Below are positions 1 to 7,791 of a stretch of 9,534 nucleotides of DNA, in pieces. Where the stretch lies: positions 1-9,534 of the forward strand of contig JAUMYR010000109.1 of the NCBI GenBank assembly GCA_030528545.1, given 5' to 3'. Source of the DNA: Propionibacteriaceae bacterium. GTDB lineage: Bacteria > Actinomycetota > Actinomycetes > Propionibacteriales > Propionibacteriaceae. How positions within the stretch are numbered: position 1 is the first letter of the stretch; each line of letters starts with the position of its first letter. The translations under genes and the position numbers were made by a program. The notes beneath the pieces are model-generated. The model saw nothing but the letters and a program-made list of their open reading frames with translations. It was not told the DNA's origin and ran no database searches.

Positions 1-10
1 GGGATGACCC
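1..10 (+). repeat. 3' end of a degenerate CRISPR repeat, cut by the window edge
   Basis: GGGATGACCC matches repeat positions 19-28 of the array (GGGATGATCC) at 9 of 10 bases. It would supply the 5' handle of the small RNA. The upstream part, including its hairpin, is not in the window. Confidence 0.6.
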
Positions 11-32
11 ATGAGTCGGCGTGTTGCGCACC

Positions 33-60
33 CTGTTCCCCACCACGGTGGGGCTCCCTG
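33..60 (+). repeat. Diverged CRISPR repeat with preserved Cas6e-type hairpin
   Basis: Aligned without gaps to the 28-base array repeat, this stretch keeps 15 of 28 bases, including TTCCCC and GGGG at the same spacing. It folds as CCCCAC-CACG-GTGGGG, a 6-base-pair stem with a 4-base loop, the same shape as the array hairpin CCCCGC-CCAC-GCGGGG. The fifth base pair changed from G-C to A-T on both sides, a compensatory change. The handle portion after the stem is not conserved, as expected if only cleavage at this hairpin, and no following spacer, matters. Confidence 0.6.
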
Positions 61-73
61 CCCAATTCTACTG

Positions 74-97
74 AACTGAGTAGGTGTATTGACAAAT
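74..97 (+). promoter_or_regulatory. Predicted Cascade target site (PAM AAC plus pseudo-protospacer) in the cas3 promoter
   Basis: AAC at 74-76 sits where a type I-E PAM would be. The next 15 bases (77-91) match guide bases 12-26 as TGAGTnGGnGTnTTG. Mismatches fall at guide positions 6, 9 and 12, and pairing is lost from position 16 onward. Positions 6 and 12 are bases known to be flipped out of the guide-target duplex in type I-E Cascade, and positions 1-5 and 7-8 are the known seed. The bound complex would cover the -35 box at 89-94. The bases before the site do not match the repeat handle, so it would be read as target and not as array. Partial pairing suggests binding without Cas3 cleavage. 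Confidence 0.6.
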
Positions 98-117
98 GCG
101 ATCTCCTGTGTTTAACT
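89..117 (+). promoter_or_regulatory. Predicted sigma-70-type promoter of the cas operon
   Basis: A perfect -35 box TTGACA lies at 89-94. After a 17-base spacer comes TTAACT at 112-117, a weak -10 box with a TGn extension at 109-111. Transcription would start near 124, leaving a leader of about 80 bases before the cas3 start at 207. I see no terminator or second credible promoter in 118-206; a second TTGACA at 147-152 has no -10 at a usable distance. The -35 box lies inside the predicted Cascade footprint. Confidence 0.6.
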
Positions 118-194
118 AAAGACACTGGATCGGCAACAGCAACAGATTGACACCCGGCACCGACATTTTTCGGGACGGATTGAAACAGGCAGCC

Positions 195-202
195 AAAGGA
201 GG
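195..202 (+). promoter_or_regulatory. Ribosome binding site that decides the cas3 start
   Basis: AAAGGAGG lies 4 bases before GTG at 207. The alternative in-frame TTG at 147 has no purine-rich site before it, and it would add 20 residues ahead of the point where family similarity begins. Confidence 0.7.
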
Positions 203-206
203 CGAA

Positions 207-3104
207 GTGAACAAACTGAGTGAACGCGCCACCAGCATCTGGGCGAAGTCTCAGGGGAGGTATTCCTGGCAATCCCTGCCCCAGCACATGGAGGATTCAG
301 CCCGCATAGCCTCCTACCTCTATGACCATTGGCTATGTGAGCAGACCAAAGGACGCTGGGAAGAGCAGCGAGATCACCGCTCGATGCGCCGTATCGCCCT
401 CTTCCTCGCCGGCATCCATGACCTCGGAAAGGCTTCACCCGCTTTTGTTGCACAGCACGAAGGCCTCGCAGAGCGTGCCCGATTGGCAGGGTTGCCATGC
501 CGCGCTCTCTCAGAGATCAAAGAAGACCGGAGGCGTCTACCACACTCGCTAATCAGTGAGTACGCGCTGCGTCGATGGCTAGTAGAGAAAGGAGTAGACG
601 AGGAGGAAGCAGCGGCTCTCGCGTCGGTTGTCGGCGCTCATCACGGCCGCCCCGTTACTAGCCGCGAGCTCAAAGAGGCATCGCCGCGCCGACGGCCTCA
701 CGGAGTGGGTGGAAAAGAGTGGGATCAGGTCCGCACTGAGCTATTGGATTGGCTCGCGGCGCTGACTGGCTTCGAGGAGGTACTGGAATCTGGTGCCAAC
801 CTTCGGATCGACCTGCCGCAGCTGGTGGAGCTGACGGGTTTCGTCATCGTCGCTGACTGGCTCGCGTCTAACGTGCGCTACTTCCCTTTGCGAGACTGGA
901 GCCAGAACGGCAACCTGGCGCCCGATGGAGAAGGCCGTGCCGAGCACGCGTGGAGCGAGATTGGCATGCCGTCGCCGTGGATGCCACCCACTGTCGACCT
1001 GGATGCGGAGGAGTTCTTTCGAAGACGATTCAGCTGGCCACCACACAGGACCCCTCACACTGTACAGAAGGCCGCCTTCAATGCCGCACATTCTTGCGAC
1101 ATCGGGCTGATGTTCATTGAGACTCTAACAGGCGGAGGGAAAACCGAAGCAGCACTTGCCGTCGCGGAAGTGCTGGCGGCACGGAATGGGTCCCAGGGGA
1201 CCCTCGTGGCACTACCGACCCAGGCGACGACCAACGCCATGTTCAGCAGAGTTCGCAGCTGGCTGGATGCACTGCCGCAACCACCCCTTGATGTCGCAGC
1301 ATGGTCACTCACCCTCGGGCACGGCAAGAGCATGCTTAACGCTGAGTACGCACAGCTTGTGGAGCAGTTCGCAGCTTTCGAGCGTGCCTTCACCGACCTG
1401 TCGGAACTAGCAATCGTGCATGAGGAGTATCCGGGCGAAGATCCTTCAGAACTGCCCGAAGGACTCTGCAATGCAGTGGTCCACCAGTGGTTTCTTGGCG
1501 CAAAGAAGCGGCTCCTGGCCAATTTCGCGATCGTGACGATCGATCAGCTCCTTATGGCAGCGCTGCAGCGCAAGCACCTCATGTTGGCTCACCTTGCCTT
1601 GTCGGGAAAAGTCGTTGTCATCGACGAAGCACATGCTTCCGATGACTTCATGAACGTCTACCTTGACTCTGTCTTGAGCTGGCTCGGGGCTTATCGAGTC
1701 CCGGTCATCGTTCTTTCAGCGACGCTGACCGCCGAACGCCGCAAGGCGATGATGCGGGCATACGACAAGACGCGAGCAGAAGAGATCACTGCCCTGACCT
1801 TCGACCCGCGGCGCTATCCCCTCTTGACCATTGTGCCGAAAGATCCTAAGCAAGAGATCCAGGTGCTTCCGGTGGAAGAACGCAAGCTTAGCCGAGACGT
1901 CACCTGGTCTTGGCTTGGCACTGATCTTGACGATGTCGTGAATACGGCAGCCACCCTTGCCGAGCCCGGCGGATGCGTCCTAGTAGTTCGCAACACCGTC
2001 GGCGACGCTCAGGCCACCGCCGCAGCTCTGGAAGAACGCGGTCTACCGGTCAGCCTAAATCATGCTGCTTTTCTGGCCGCGGATCGAGCCCTGAACGACG
2101 ATTGGCTGAGATGCACCTTCGGGACGCACGACGACGGGGTTCGCCCAACCAGAGCGATCGTCGTCGCCACCCAGGTCGTTGAGCAGAGTCTCGATATCGA
2201 TTTTGATGCCCTCATCACCGATCTCGCGCCTATGGATTTGCTGTTGCAACGCATAGGTCGGCTGCATCGGCACCCGCGCCCACGCCCGTCCCACCTCAAG
2301 CAAGCGCATGTACACATCGTTGCCGACGCTCCCACCGATGCTGCCCCGCAACCGACCCGTGGCTCCAGCGCCGTGTATGGCGACTACCTGCTACTCAAAA
2401 CGGCCTCGACTCTCGTCGGACACGGCCCCTCGATCCGGCTGCCCGACGACGTGTCGCCTCTCGTCCAGGCTGCCTTGGGCCCTGGCGACAGCACGCCTTC
2501 GGAGTGGATGGAGGCACTCATCGATGCCCGCTGCGCGTGGGAGCACCGGCTCAGTGAGCAACGCGCCAAGGCCGCCACTTGGTGCGTCAAACCGTGGTTA
2601 GGAGACCAGGATGACCGCACCACATTGGGCACCTGGCTGACCACCGCCAACGAGTTCGATGAGATCCAGATGGGCGCTTCGGTTCGCGACACGAACCCAA
2701 CATTGGAAGTGATCGTAGTTCCGCGAACCCCGGACTGCAGCGCCGCCATTCGCCCACCATGGATGACCTCACCGGAGGCGCCAACAGAGGTTCTCGACAC
2801 ATCGGCCCCGCCTAGTGACGACCTGGCACGCGAGATCGCGTCCTGGTCGGTGCGGCTACCAAGCAGGATGACCCGTTTTGATTTGGATGCGGTCATCGCG
2901 GCGATCGATTCTGATCCGGCCACAAAACGCTGGACGTGGCGACGCCACCCATTACTCAAAGGGGAGTTGCTGCTTCCCATGCAACAGCTAGAAGAAGGGA
3001 GTCATACCTTGTCAACCGAAATCGAGGTGCGAAAGAACGAGCGGCTAATCCGCTACCTCCTTCGCTACTCACCACACCATGGGCTGGAGGTGAACACGCC
3101 ATGA
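207..3104 (+). CDS. cas3: CRISPR-associated nuclease-helicase Cas3 (type I-E)
   Basis: Cas3 is recruited to target-bound Cascade, nicks the displaced strand and degrades DNA processively with ATP. From the GTG start the protein has 965 residues, normal for a fused HD-helicase Cas3. The N-terminal HD nuclease has H27, the motif H71-D72 (GIHDLGK), H113, H145-H146 and D217 (ADWLASN). The superfamily 2 helicase follows: Walker A GGGKT at 309-313, DEAH at 473-476, SAT at 504-506 and motif VI QRIGRLHRH at 681-689. The remaining roughly 280 residues form the linker and C-terminal domain. No key residue is missing, so the enzyme looks active. It heads the operon, and its stop overlaps the casA start (ATGA). 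An in-frame TTG at 147 gives a longer but less likely form. Confidence 0.95.
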   Translation: MNKLSERATSIWAKSQGRYSWQSLPQHMEDSARIASYLYDHWLCEQTKGRWEEQRDHRSMRRIALFLAGIHDLGKASPAFVAQHEGLAERARLAGLPCRALSEIKEDRRRLPHSLISEYALRRWLVEKGVDEEEAAALASVVGAHHGRPVTSRELKEASPRRRPHGVGGKEWDQVRTELLDWLAALTGFEEVLESGANLRIDLPQLVELTGFVIVADWLASNVRYFPLRDWSQNGNLAPDGEGRAEHAWSEIGMPSPWMPPTVDLDAEEFFRRRFSWPPHRTPHTVQKAAFNAAHSCDIGLMFIETLTGGGKTEAALAVAEVLAARNGSQGTLVALPTQATTNAMFSRVRSWLDALPQPPLDVAAWSLTLGHGKSMLNAEYAQLVEQFAAFERAFTDLSELAIVHEEYPGEDPSELPEGLCNAVVHQWFLGAKKRLLANFAIVTIDQLLMAALQRKHLMLAHLALSGKVVVIDEAHASDDFMNVYLDSVLSWLGAYRVPVIVLSATLTAERRKAMMRAYDKTRAEEITALTFDPRRYPLLTIVPKDPKQEIQVLPVEERKLSRDVTWSWLGTDLDDVVNTAATLAEPGGCVLVVRNTVGDAQATAAALEERGLPVSLNHAAFLAADRALNDDWLRCTFGTHDDGVRPTRAIVVATQVVEQSLDIDFDALITDLAPMDLLLQRIGRLHRHPRPRPSHLKQAHVHIVADAPTDAAPQPTRGSSAVYGDYLLLKTASTLVGHGPSIRLPDDVSPLVQAALGPGDSTPSEWMEALIDARCAWEHRLSEQRAKAATWCVKPWLGDQDDRTTLGTWLTTANEFDEIQMGASVRDTNPTLEVIVVPRTPDCSAAIRPPWMTSPEAPTEVLDTSAPPSDDLAREIASWSVRLPSRMTRFDLDAVIAAIDSDPATKRWTWRRHPLLKGELLLPMQQLEEGSHTLSTEIEVRKNERLIRYLLRYSPHHGLEVNTP

Positions 3105-4702
3105 GTTTCGACCTGCGATCCGAGCTTTGGATCCCGGTGATCCTGAAGGAGGGGACCGCTATAGAGCTGTCCCTCCGGGATTGTTTTCTCCAGGGCGACG
3201 AGGTACGCCGGATCAACGGCGAACTGCCGACGCAGAGTTTCGCGATCCTCCGGTTGCTGCTCGCGATCACCCACGACGCCATCGGTTTCTACAAGCCAGC
3301 CGACGTGACTAAGGCGATCCGCCACGGCATCGATGTGCAGGCGGTCCTAGCCTACCTGGACGAGCATGCCGACCGGTTTGACCTATTCCACCCGGAGCGT
3401 CCCTTCTTTCAGGTGGCAACGCTGCGCACGGCGAAAGACGACGTCTCCGGACTGGAAAAACTCATCAGCGATGTGCCAAACGGAGAGCCCTTCCTAACAA
3501 CCAGGGCGGGACGCGGCCTAGAGCGGATTTCGGCCGCCGAGGCGGCCCGCTGGCTGGTGCACGCTCAGTCCTTTGACCCGAGCGGCATCCGTTCTGGCGC
3601 GGTTGGAGATCCAGCGGTCAAGGGAGGCAAGGGTTTCCCAATCGGGCCTGCCTGGGCGGGACAGATTGGCGGCATCGTCCTTCATGGGACCTCATTGTCT
3701 GAGACCATCGCCTACAACCTCGCCCCGACCCCCCGCAATGACCTCGACCGACCGGTCTGGGCGAAGCCAGAGCCACAGACCGAGCAGCGCCAGCACGAAC
3801 CCAAGCCGAATGGCCCGGTGGAGCTACTAGCCTGGCAGTCCCGGCGCATCCGGCTGGTCGGTGACCGCACCGGAGTGACTGGCCTGGTCCTTTGCCAGGG
3901 CGACAGGATGACTCCACAGAACCGGTTTGATCTGGAGCACATGACCGCATGGCGGTACTCGCTGAACCAGTCCAAGAAACACGGCGCCGATGTCTATATG
4001 CCACTGAAGCATGACCCTAACCGGTCCGTGTGGCGAGGCGTCCCGGAGTTGCTGGGAAGGTCTCCGAAGACGGAAGGCGGTAAGGAGAAAACATTGCCGT
4101 CAACGACCGTGGCGACCATCGGAGCTCAACTCTATGATCTGGAAGACCTCGACCTGACTGTGGGGATTGAGGTTATCGGTATGGACTATGGCGGCAACGA
4201 GGCTACTGTTGCCGAACTGGTGCATGACACGCTGGATTTCCGCCTGTCTCTGCTCGGCGAACAAGCTGCGGATGTGCGCACGATGGTTCATGACGCGGTT
4301 GGGCTGGCGGACAACTGCGTCTGGATTCTAGGCACCATGGCGAAGAACATCGCCCAAGCCGCAGGCGACTTCGATGGCCTCGATGGTGCCTCCGAGAAGG
4401 CGAAGCTGGAAGCCTGGTCTGCCCTGGACGCACCTGCCCGGCGATGGCTGAGCGAATTGCAGTCTGGTACCGACACGATTGCGGCCATGAGCTCGTGGCA
4501 GAAGGTACTGCGCAGGGTGTTGGAAAGGGAAGCGGCCAAACTCGCATCGTCCTGCAGCCCAGCCGCTGTCATCGGGCGACGGACGAAGCATGGGTTCATG
4601 ACGGCGGCGAAAGCCGAATCCTTCTTCCGTAAGAAACTTCGCGATGAACTACCGCTTGCTTATCCCAAGAAACAGCAGAGTGAGGAACACGCAGATGAGT
4701 GA
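3101..4702 (+). CDS. casA: Cascade large subunit Cse1/CasA (Cas8e)
   Basis: CasA is the large subunit of Cascade; in this family it reads the PAM, helps open the DNA and docks Cas3. The 533-residue product carries the family's N-terminal LWIPV at 9-13, the block DRFDLFHPERPFFQV at 91-105, WLVHAQSFDPSG at 151-162 and a glycine-rich stretch GGKG near 175-178. The last could correspond to the PAM-contacting glycine loop of E. coli CasA, but that alignment is tentative. A further block, GGIVLHGTSLSETIAYNL, starts near 190. The ATG at 3101 is chosen because it overlaps the cas3 stop (ATGA), has GGAGG at 3086-3090 and starts right before conserved sequence; the frame is open further upstream inside cas3, without support. 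It overlaps casB by 8 bases. Confidence 0.93.
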   Translation: MSFDLRSELWIPVILKEGTAIELSLRDCFLQGDEVRRINGELPTQSFAILRLLLAITHDAIGFYKPADVTKAIRHGIDVQAVLAYLDEHADRFDLFHPERPFFQVATLRTAKDDVSGLEKLISDVPNGEPFLTTRAGRGLERISAAEAARWLVHAQSFDPSGIRSGAVGDPAVKGGKGFPIGPAWAGQIGGIVLHGTSLSETIAYNLAPTPRNDLDRPVWAKPEPQTEQRQHEPKPNGPVELLAWQSRRIRLVGDRTGVTGLVLCQGDRMTPQNRFDLEHMTAWRYSLNQSKKHGADVYMPLKHDPNRSVWRGVPELLGRSPKTEGGKEKTLPSTTVATIGAQLYDLEDLDLTVGIEVIGMDYGGNEATVAELVHDTLDFRLSLLGEQAADVRTMVHDAVGLADNCVWILGTMAKNIAQAAGDFDGLDGASEKAKLEAWSALDAPARRWLSELQSGTDTIAAMSSWQKVLRRVLEREAAKLASSCSPAAVIGRRTKHGFMTAAKAESFFRKKLRDELPLAYPKKQQSEEHADE

Positions 4703-5306
4703 AGAATCTTTCGATTGCGGGTGGTTCGTGACGCAGCGGATCGCGCAACTGCTCGGCAAGGATCCGGGCAACCTGAGTTCGGTGTCACGGGCACTGCTTG
4801 CCCAACTACGGCAGGCTGAAAACAAGGAGCCCGGCACGGTGCCCGGAGTCTGGGCGATCACTGCGGAGGGCATTCCTGACGACCTTCCTCGAAGCACCCT
4901 TGAGCGTGCCGAGCAGGCGATCCACATTGCGCTGACCCAGTTCGCGGTGCATCAACAATCCCGATCGAGTTCGATGCATACCCCCAACCGGTCCTTCGGG
5001 CGGGCGGTTCGTGCTCTTGCCCAGATCAGCAACGCCGATGAGCCCTATGAGAGCCCGGTCTATCGGCGCTTCACCGCGATGTCCACGGCAACCTCCCTCG
5101 CCGGGTTGCTCGCCCACTCCCGCGGCATCATCACCCAGCTGAGATCCGCCGAAATCGGCTTTGACTACGGCGGTTACGCCAAGGACCTGTATCACTTCCA
5201 GATCCCCGCCTATGCGGGGGCAGTTCGGAGACGGTGGGGACGTGAGTTCCACCGTCTGCCCGCTATCACTGAAACCATGACCGACAACGAGAATCAAGGA
5301 GCCTGA
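4695..5306 (+). CDS. casB: Cascade small subunit Cse2/CasB (Cas11e)
   Basis: CasB is the small subunit that forms the inner belly of Cascade and stabilises the R-loop, in two copies in E. coli. The 203-residue product has the family's NRSFGRAVRALAQ block in the middle and its C-terminal signature FDYGGYAKDLYHF from residue 156, followed by the basic run RRRWGREFHR. The length is slightly above the usual 160-200. The start at 4695 overlaps the last 8 bases of casA; an upstream in-frame ATG at 4644 lies deep in casA and is less likely. Only 3 bases separate its stop from cas7e. Confidence 0.92.
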   Translation: MSEESFDCGWFVTQRIAQLLGKDPGNLSSVSRALLAQLRQAENKEPGTVPGVWAITAEGIPDDLPRSTLERAEQAIHIALTQFAVHQQSRSSSMHTPNRSFGRAVRALAQISNADEPYESPVYRRFTAMSTATSLAGLLAHSRGIITQLRSAEIGFDYGGYAKDLYHFQIPAYAGAVRRRWGREFHRLPAITETMTDNENQGA

Positions 5307-5309
5307 CCA

Positions 5310-6434
5310 ATGACCACCTATGTTGAGATCCACGCCTTGCAGTCCGTCCCCCCGTCCAATATCAACAGGGACGACTCCGGCACACCGAAGACTGCCCTGT
5401 ACGGGGGCGTGACGCGTTCACGCGTCTCCAGCCAGTCCTGGAAACGGGCGATCCGGAAACACTTCAACGACACGCTCGACCCGAGCGATATCGGAATGCG
5501 CAGCCGGATGCTGGTGACCGAGATCGCCAGAACCATTTCCGATCGTCAGCCAGATCTCGCTGACGTCGCCGAAGACCTTGCGGTCAACGCGATGGAGGCA
5601 GCCGGTTTCAAGCGCCCTGTGCCGAAGACCAGAGGAAAGAACGCTGAGGGCGTGCCAGAAACCGGTTATCTGGTGTTCCTGTCGCAGCGCCAGATCGATT
5701 CCCTGGCGGGAGCCGCGATCGAGGCCAGCGCGGATGTTGATCCCCTGAAAGCGATGAAGGCGGCCAAGGTCAAGGCCCTGATCGACACCGATCATTCTGT
5801 TGATATCGCGCTGTTTGGGCGGATGATCGCCGATTCCTCCGACCTCAACGTGGACGCCGCTTGCCAGGTCGCGCACGCCCTGAGCGTCCATGAGGCCGTC
5901 CCCGAGTACGACTTCTACACCGCGGTCGATGATGCGAAAGACCGGAATGAAGAAGAGGAGGATGCCGGCGCAGGCATGATGGGAACCGTTGGTTTCGTGT
6001 CTTCGACCATGTATCGCTATGCGGCGATCAATGTGGATCAGCTGAAGATCAACCTCGGCAATGAGAAAGCGATCCGGATGGCTATTGAGGCGTTCTTGCG
6101 CAGCTTCGTCGAGTCCATGCCGACGGGGAAGCAAAATACCTTCGCGAACGCGACCCGCCCCTGCGCCGTCATGGTCACGGTAGGGACGGGACAGCCAACC
6201 AGCCTGGTCGGGGCGTTCGAGAAGCCGCTGCGGTCCTCGGAGGGTTACGAGAGCGAGGCCGTCGACCGGCTCGCCGAGTATGCCAGAGGCGTGTTCAGCA
6301 CCTGGCGGCGTCCGTCCACCGTGCTGGTGACGGCCCTGCCGGGTCACGAACGAGAACTCGCTGATCTGGGGATGAAAGTCTCATTCGACGACCTCGTCAC
6401 CTCGGCGGCAGACAGCGCGATGGAGTCGGTGTGA
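5310..6434 (+). CDS. cas7e: Cascade backbone subunit Cas7e (Cse4/CasC)
   Basis: Cas7e is the backbone protein of Cascade; six copies line the crRNA in E. coli, and each thumb flips out one guide base in six. The 374-residue product opens with the hallmark LQSVPPSNINRDD at 10-22 and GGVTRSRVSSQSWKRAIR at 32-49. Further family blocks are GMMGTVGFVSSTMYRYAAIN near 220-239 and PTGKQNTFANATRP from 271. An AAGGAG site at 5296-5301 lies 8 bases before the ATG, the best-formed internal ribosome site of the operon, which fits the need for many copies of this subunit (inference). Its stop overlaps the cas5e GTG start (GTGA). Confidence 0.96.
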   Translation: MTTYVEIHALQSVPPSNINRDDSGTPKTALYGGVTRSRVSSQSWKRAIRKHFNDTLDPSDIGMRSRMLVTEIARTISDRQPDLADVAEDLAVNAMEAAGFKRPVPKTRGKNAEGVPETGYLVFLSQRQIDSLAGAAIEASADVDPLKAMKAAKVKALIDTDHSVDIALFGRMIADSSDLNVDAACQVAHALSVHEAVPEYDFYTAVDDAKDRNEEEEDAGAGMMGTVGFVSSTMYRYAAINVDQLKINLGNEKAIRMAIEAFLRSFVESMPTGKQNTFANATRPCAVMVTVGTGQPTSLVGAFEKPLRSSEGYESEAVDRLAEYARGVFSTWRRPSTVLVTALPGHERELADLGMKVSFDDLVTSAADSAMESV

Positions 6435-7159
6435 GCGTCCTAACGCTGCGTTTGGCTGGGCCGCTTCAAAGCTGGGGAGCGGCCAGCCGGTTCACTCGCC
6501 GGGCCACCGAAGCGATGCCAACCAAAAGCGGAATCATCGGCCTGCTGGCGGCGGCTCAAGGACGGCGGCGCAGCGACCCTATTGAGGACCTGCTGGGATT
6601 GGAACTGGCGGTGCGCACGGAGCAGCAGGGCACGATCCTGCGCGATTTCCACACGGCACACCACCAGACCAGCGGTAAGGCCATGCCGCTCACGGAACGG
6701 TTCTACTGGGCCGATGCCGTGTTTACGGCTCATATAGGTGGCCCGTTCCCGGTTCTCGATGGGCTTGCGGAGGCGCTGCGTGACCCCGCGTACCCGATCT
6801 ATCTGGGGCGCCGGTCCTGTGTTCCCGATGGACGAGTGGTAATCGGCGTGTCGGACCATTCGGTTGCCGAATCCGTCCGCGACCTGGAGTGGACTCCCGG
6901 GTATAGCGGCAAGCGGGTCCACCGGAAGGAGGCACTGGTTCGGCTTGCCGTTCAGGCAGATCAATCGGTGTTTCCGGACGAGACCGCGGCACGGGAATTG
7001 AATGACGTCCCACTATCGTTCGACTCAGAACTTCGGCGCTACCGCAGTAGGACGGTCGTAGAAACGATCGTCGGTGTCCCGAATCCGTTTGTCGAACCTG
7101 CCTCGGATCACCCGGGAATTGCTCACGACCCGATGGCTGTGCTGGGGGGTATTTCATGA
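6431..7159 (+). CDS. cas5e: Cascade subunit Cas5e (CasD)
   Basis: Cas5e caps the 5' handle of the crRNA in Cascade and contacts CasA. The 242-residue product has the standard family start LRLAGPLQSWG at 6-16, followed by RRATEAMPTKSGIIGLLAAA at 23-42. Translation starts at a GTG that overlaps the cas7e stop, with GGAG 5 bases upstream (6422-6425). Its stop overlaps the cas6e ATG (ATGA). Nothing suggests loss of function. Because it binds the handle, it should also hold the ATGACCCA handle predicted for the small RNA at the head of the window. Confidence 0.95.
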   Translation: MSVLTLRLAGPLQSWGAASRFTRRATEAMPTKSGIIGLLAAAQGRRRSDPIEDLLGLELAVRTEQQGTILRDFHTAHHQTSGKAMPLTERFYWADAVFTAHIGGPFPVLDGLAEALRDPAYPIYLGRRSCVPDGRVVIGVSDHSVAESVRDLEWTPGYSGKRVHRKEALVRLAVQADQSVFPDETAARELNDVPLSFDSELRRYRSRTVVETIVGVPNPFVEPASDHPGIAHDPMAVLGGIS

Positions 7160-7791
7160 TTCTGACGAGGACTTACCTCAATGCTCGCCGACGTGGGGCC
7201 CAGCGGTTGCTGGGTTCGCCCCAAGCTATGCACGCCGCGATTCTCAGCGGTTTTCCGCCCGGTGTGGAGGCAGGTCGGCCGCTGTGGCGAGTGGACGACG
7301 ACGATCCGCTGAAACCCACGCTTTACGTCGTCAGTCAGGAGCGTCCCGACCTGACCCACCTTGAGGAGCAGGCCGGTTGGCCGACGCAGCCAATGACGCA
7401 ATCGGCCTCCTACGACGGGCTGCTGGGCTCCCTTGAAGCTGGACAGCGATGGGGGTTTCGTATGACTGTTAACCCGACCCGCCGGGTGACCATCAACGGC
7501 GTCGCAAAGATACTCGCCCACGTCAGCGTGGAGCACCAAACACGGTGGCTACTAAGCCGGGCATCCGCAATCGGGGTCAGCTTCGGCCCTGAGGAGGAGC
7601 CTCATTGCCGACTGGTGAGGCGCAACGTCCGGAAGTTCCGGCGCGGTGGCGAAACAGTGACTCTTGGCGTGGCAAGTTTCGATGGCACGCTCACCGTAAC
7701 CGATGCAGGCCTTCTGAGATCCGCATTGGTGAGCGGTATCGGCCGCGCTAAAGCCTATGGCTGCGGGCTCATGACGCTAGCGAGACTGTAA
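7156..7791 (+). CDS. cas6e: crRNA endoribonuclease Cas6e (Cse3/CasE)
   Basis: Cas6e cuts the array transcript at the 3' base of each repeat hairpin and stays bound to the hairpin as the head of Cascade. The 211-residue product has the N-terminal block QAMHAAILSGFP, whose H26 fits the family's catalytic histidine (position 20 in the E. coli protein, 26 in the Thermus one). It ends in the glycine-rich RNA-binding loop GIGRAKAYGCGLMTLARL at 194-211. The ATG overlaps the cas5e stop, and a run of six G (7144-7149) serves as ribosome site. It is expected to process both the array and the upstream degenerate repeats, since both fold into a 6-base-pair stem with a 4-base loop. Confidence 0.95.
   Translation: MILTRTYLNARRRGAQRLLGSPQAMHAAILSGFPPGVEAGRPLWRVDDDDPLKPTLYVVSQERPDLTHLEEQAGWPTQPMTQSASYDGLLGSLEAGQRWGFRMTVNPTRRVTINGVAKILAHVSVEHQTRWLLSRASAIGVSFGPEEEPHCRLVRRNVRKFRRGGETVTLGVASFDGTLTVTDAGLLRSALVSGIGRAKAYGCGLMTLARL

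Larger units (their letters stand above)
1..60 (+). ncRNA. Putative Cas-regulating RNA (CreR-like degenerate mini-CRISPR)
   Basis: This stretch is built like a one-spacer CRISPR unit. Bases 1-10 match the last 10 bases of the downstream array repeat with one change, 11-32 is spacer-like, and 33-60 is a diverged repeat with an intact hairpin. If Cas6e cuts at the base of both hairpins, the product would start at base 4 with the handle ATGACCCA, carry a 21-base guide (12-32) and end at the hairpin (38-53). Guide bases 12-26 match the cas3 promoter at 77-91 in 12 of 15 positions. Known family: CreR RNAs guide Cascade to repress cas promoters through partial pairing. Its promoter and the 5' part of the first repeat lie outside the window. 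The alternative is the degenerate tail of an upstream array, but the 22-base spacer (array spacers are 33) and the promoter match argue against an ordinary array end. Confidence 0.66.

Noticed and set aside
38..60. Hairpin at 38-53 as a transcription terminator
   Set aside because: No run of T follows the stem, and its size and loop match the CRISPR repeat hairpin instead.
147..175. Second promoter from TTGACA at 147-152
   Set aside because: No -10-like hexamer occurs 15-19 bases downstream, and the sequence there is GC-rich apart from a short T run.
147..206. Longer Cas3 starting at TTG 147
   Set aside because: There is no ribosome site before 147, while AAAGGAGG stands before GTG 207, and family similarity begins just after 207.
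2384..2980. Minus-strand open frame of 198 codons inside cas3
   Set aside because: It lies wholly antisense to a well-supported gene, resembles no family I know, and long antisense frames are common in GC-rich DNA.
5418..6347. Minus-strand open frame of 309 codons inside cas7e
   Set aside because: It is fully antisense to cas7e, with unusual His/Arg/Gly-rich composition typical of shadow frames and no ribosome site or family match.
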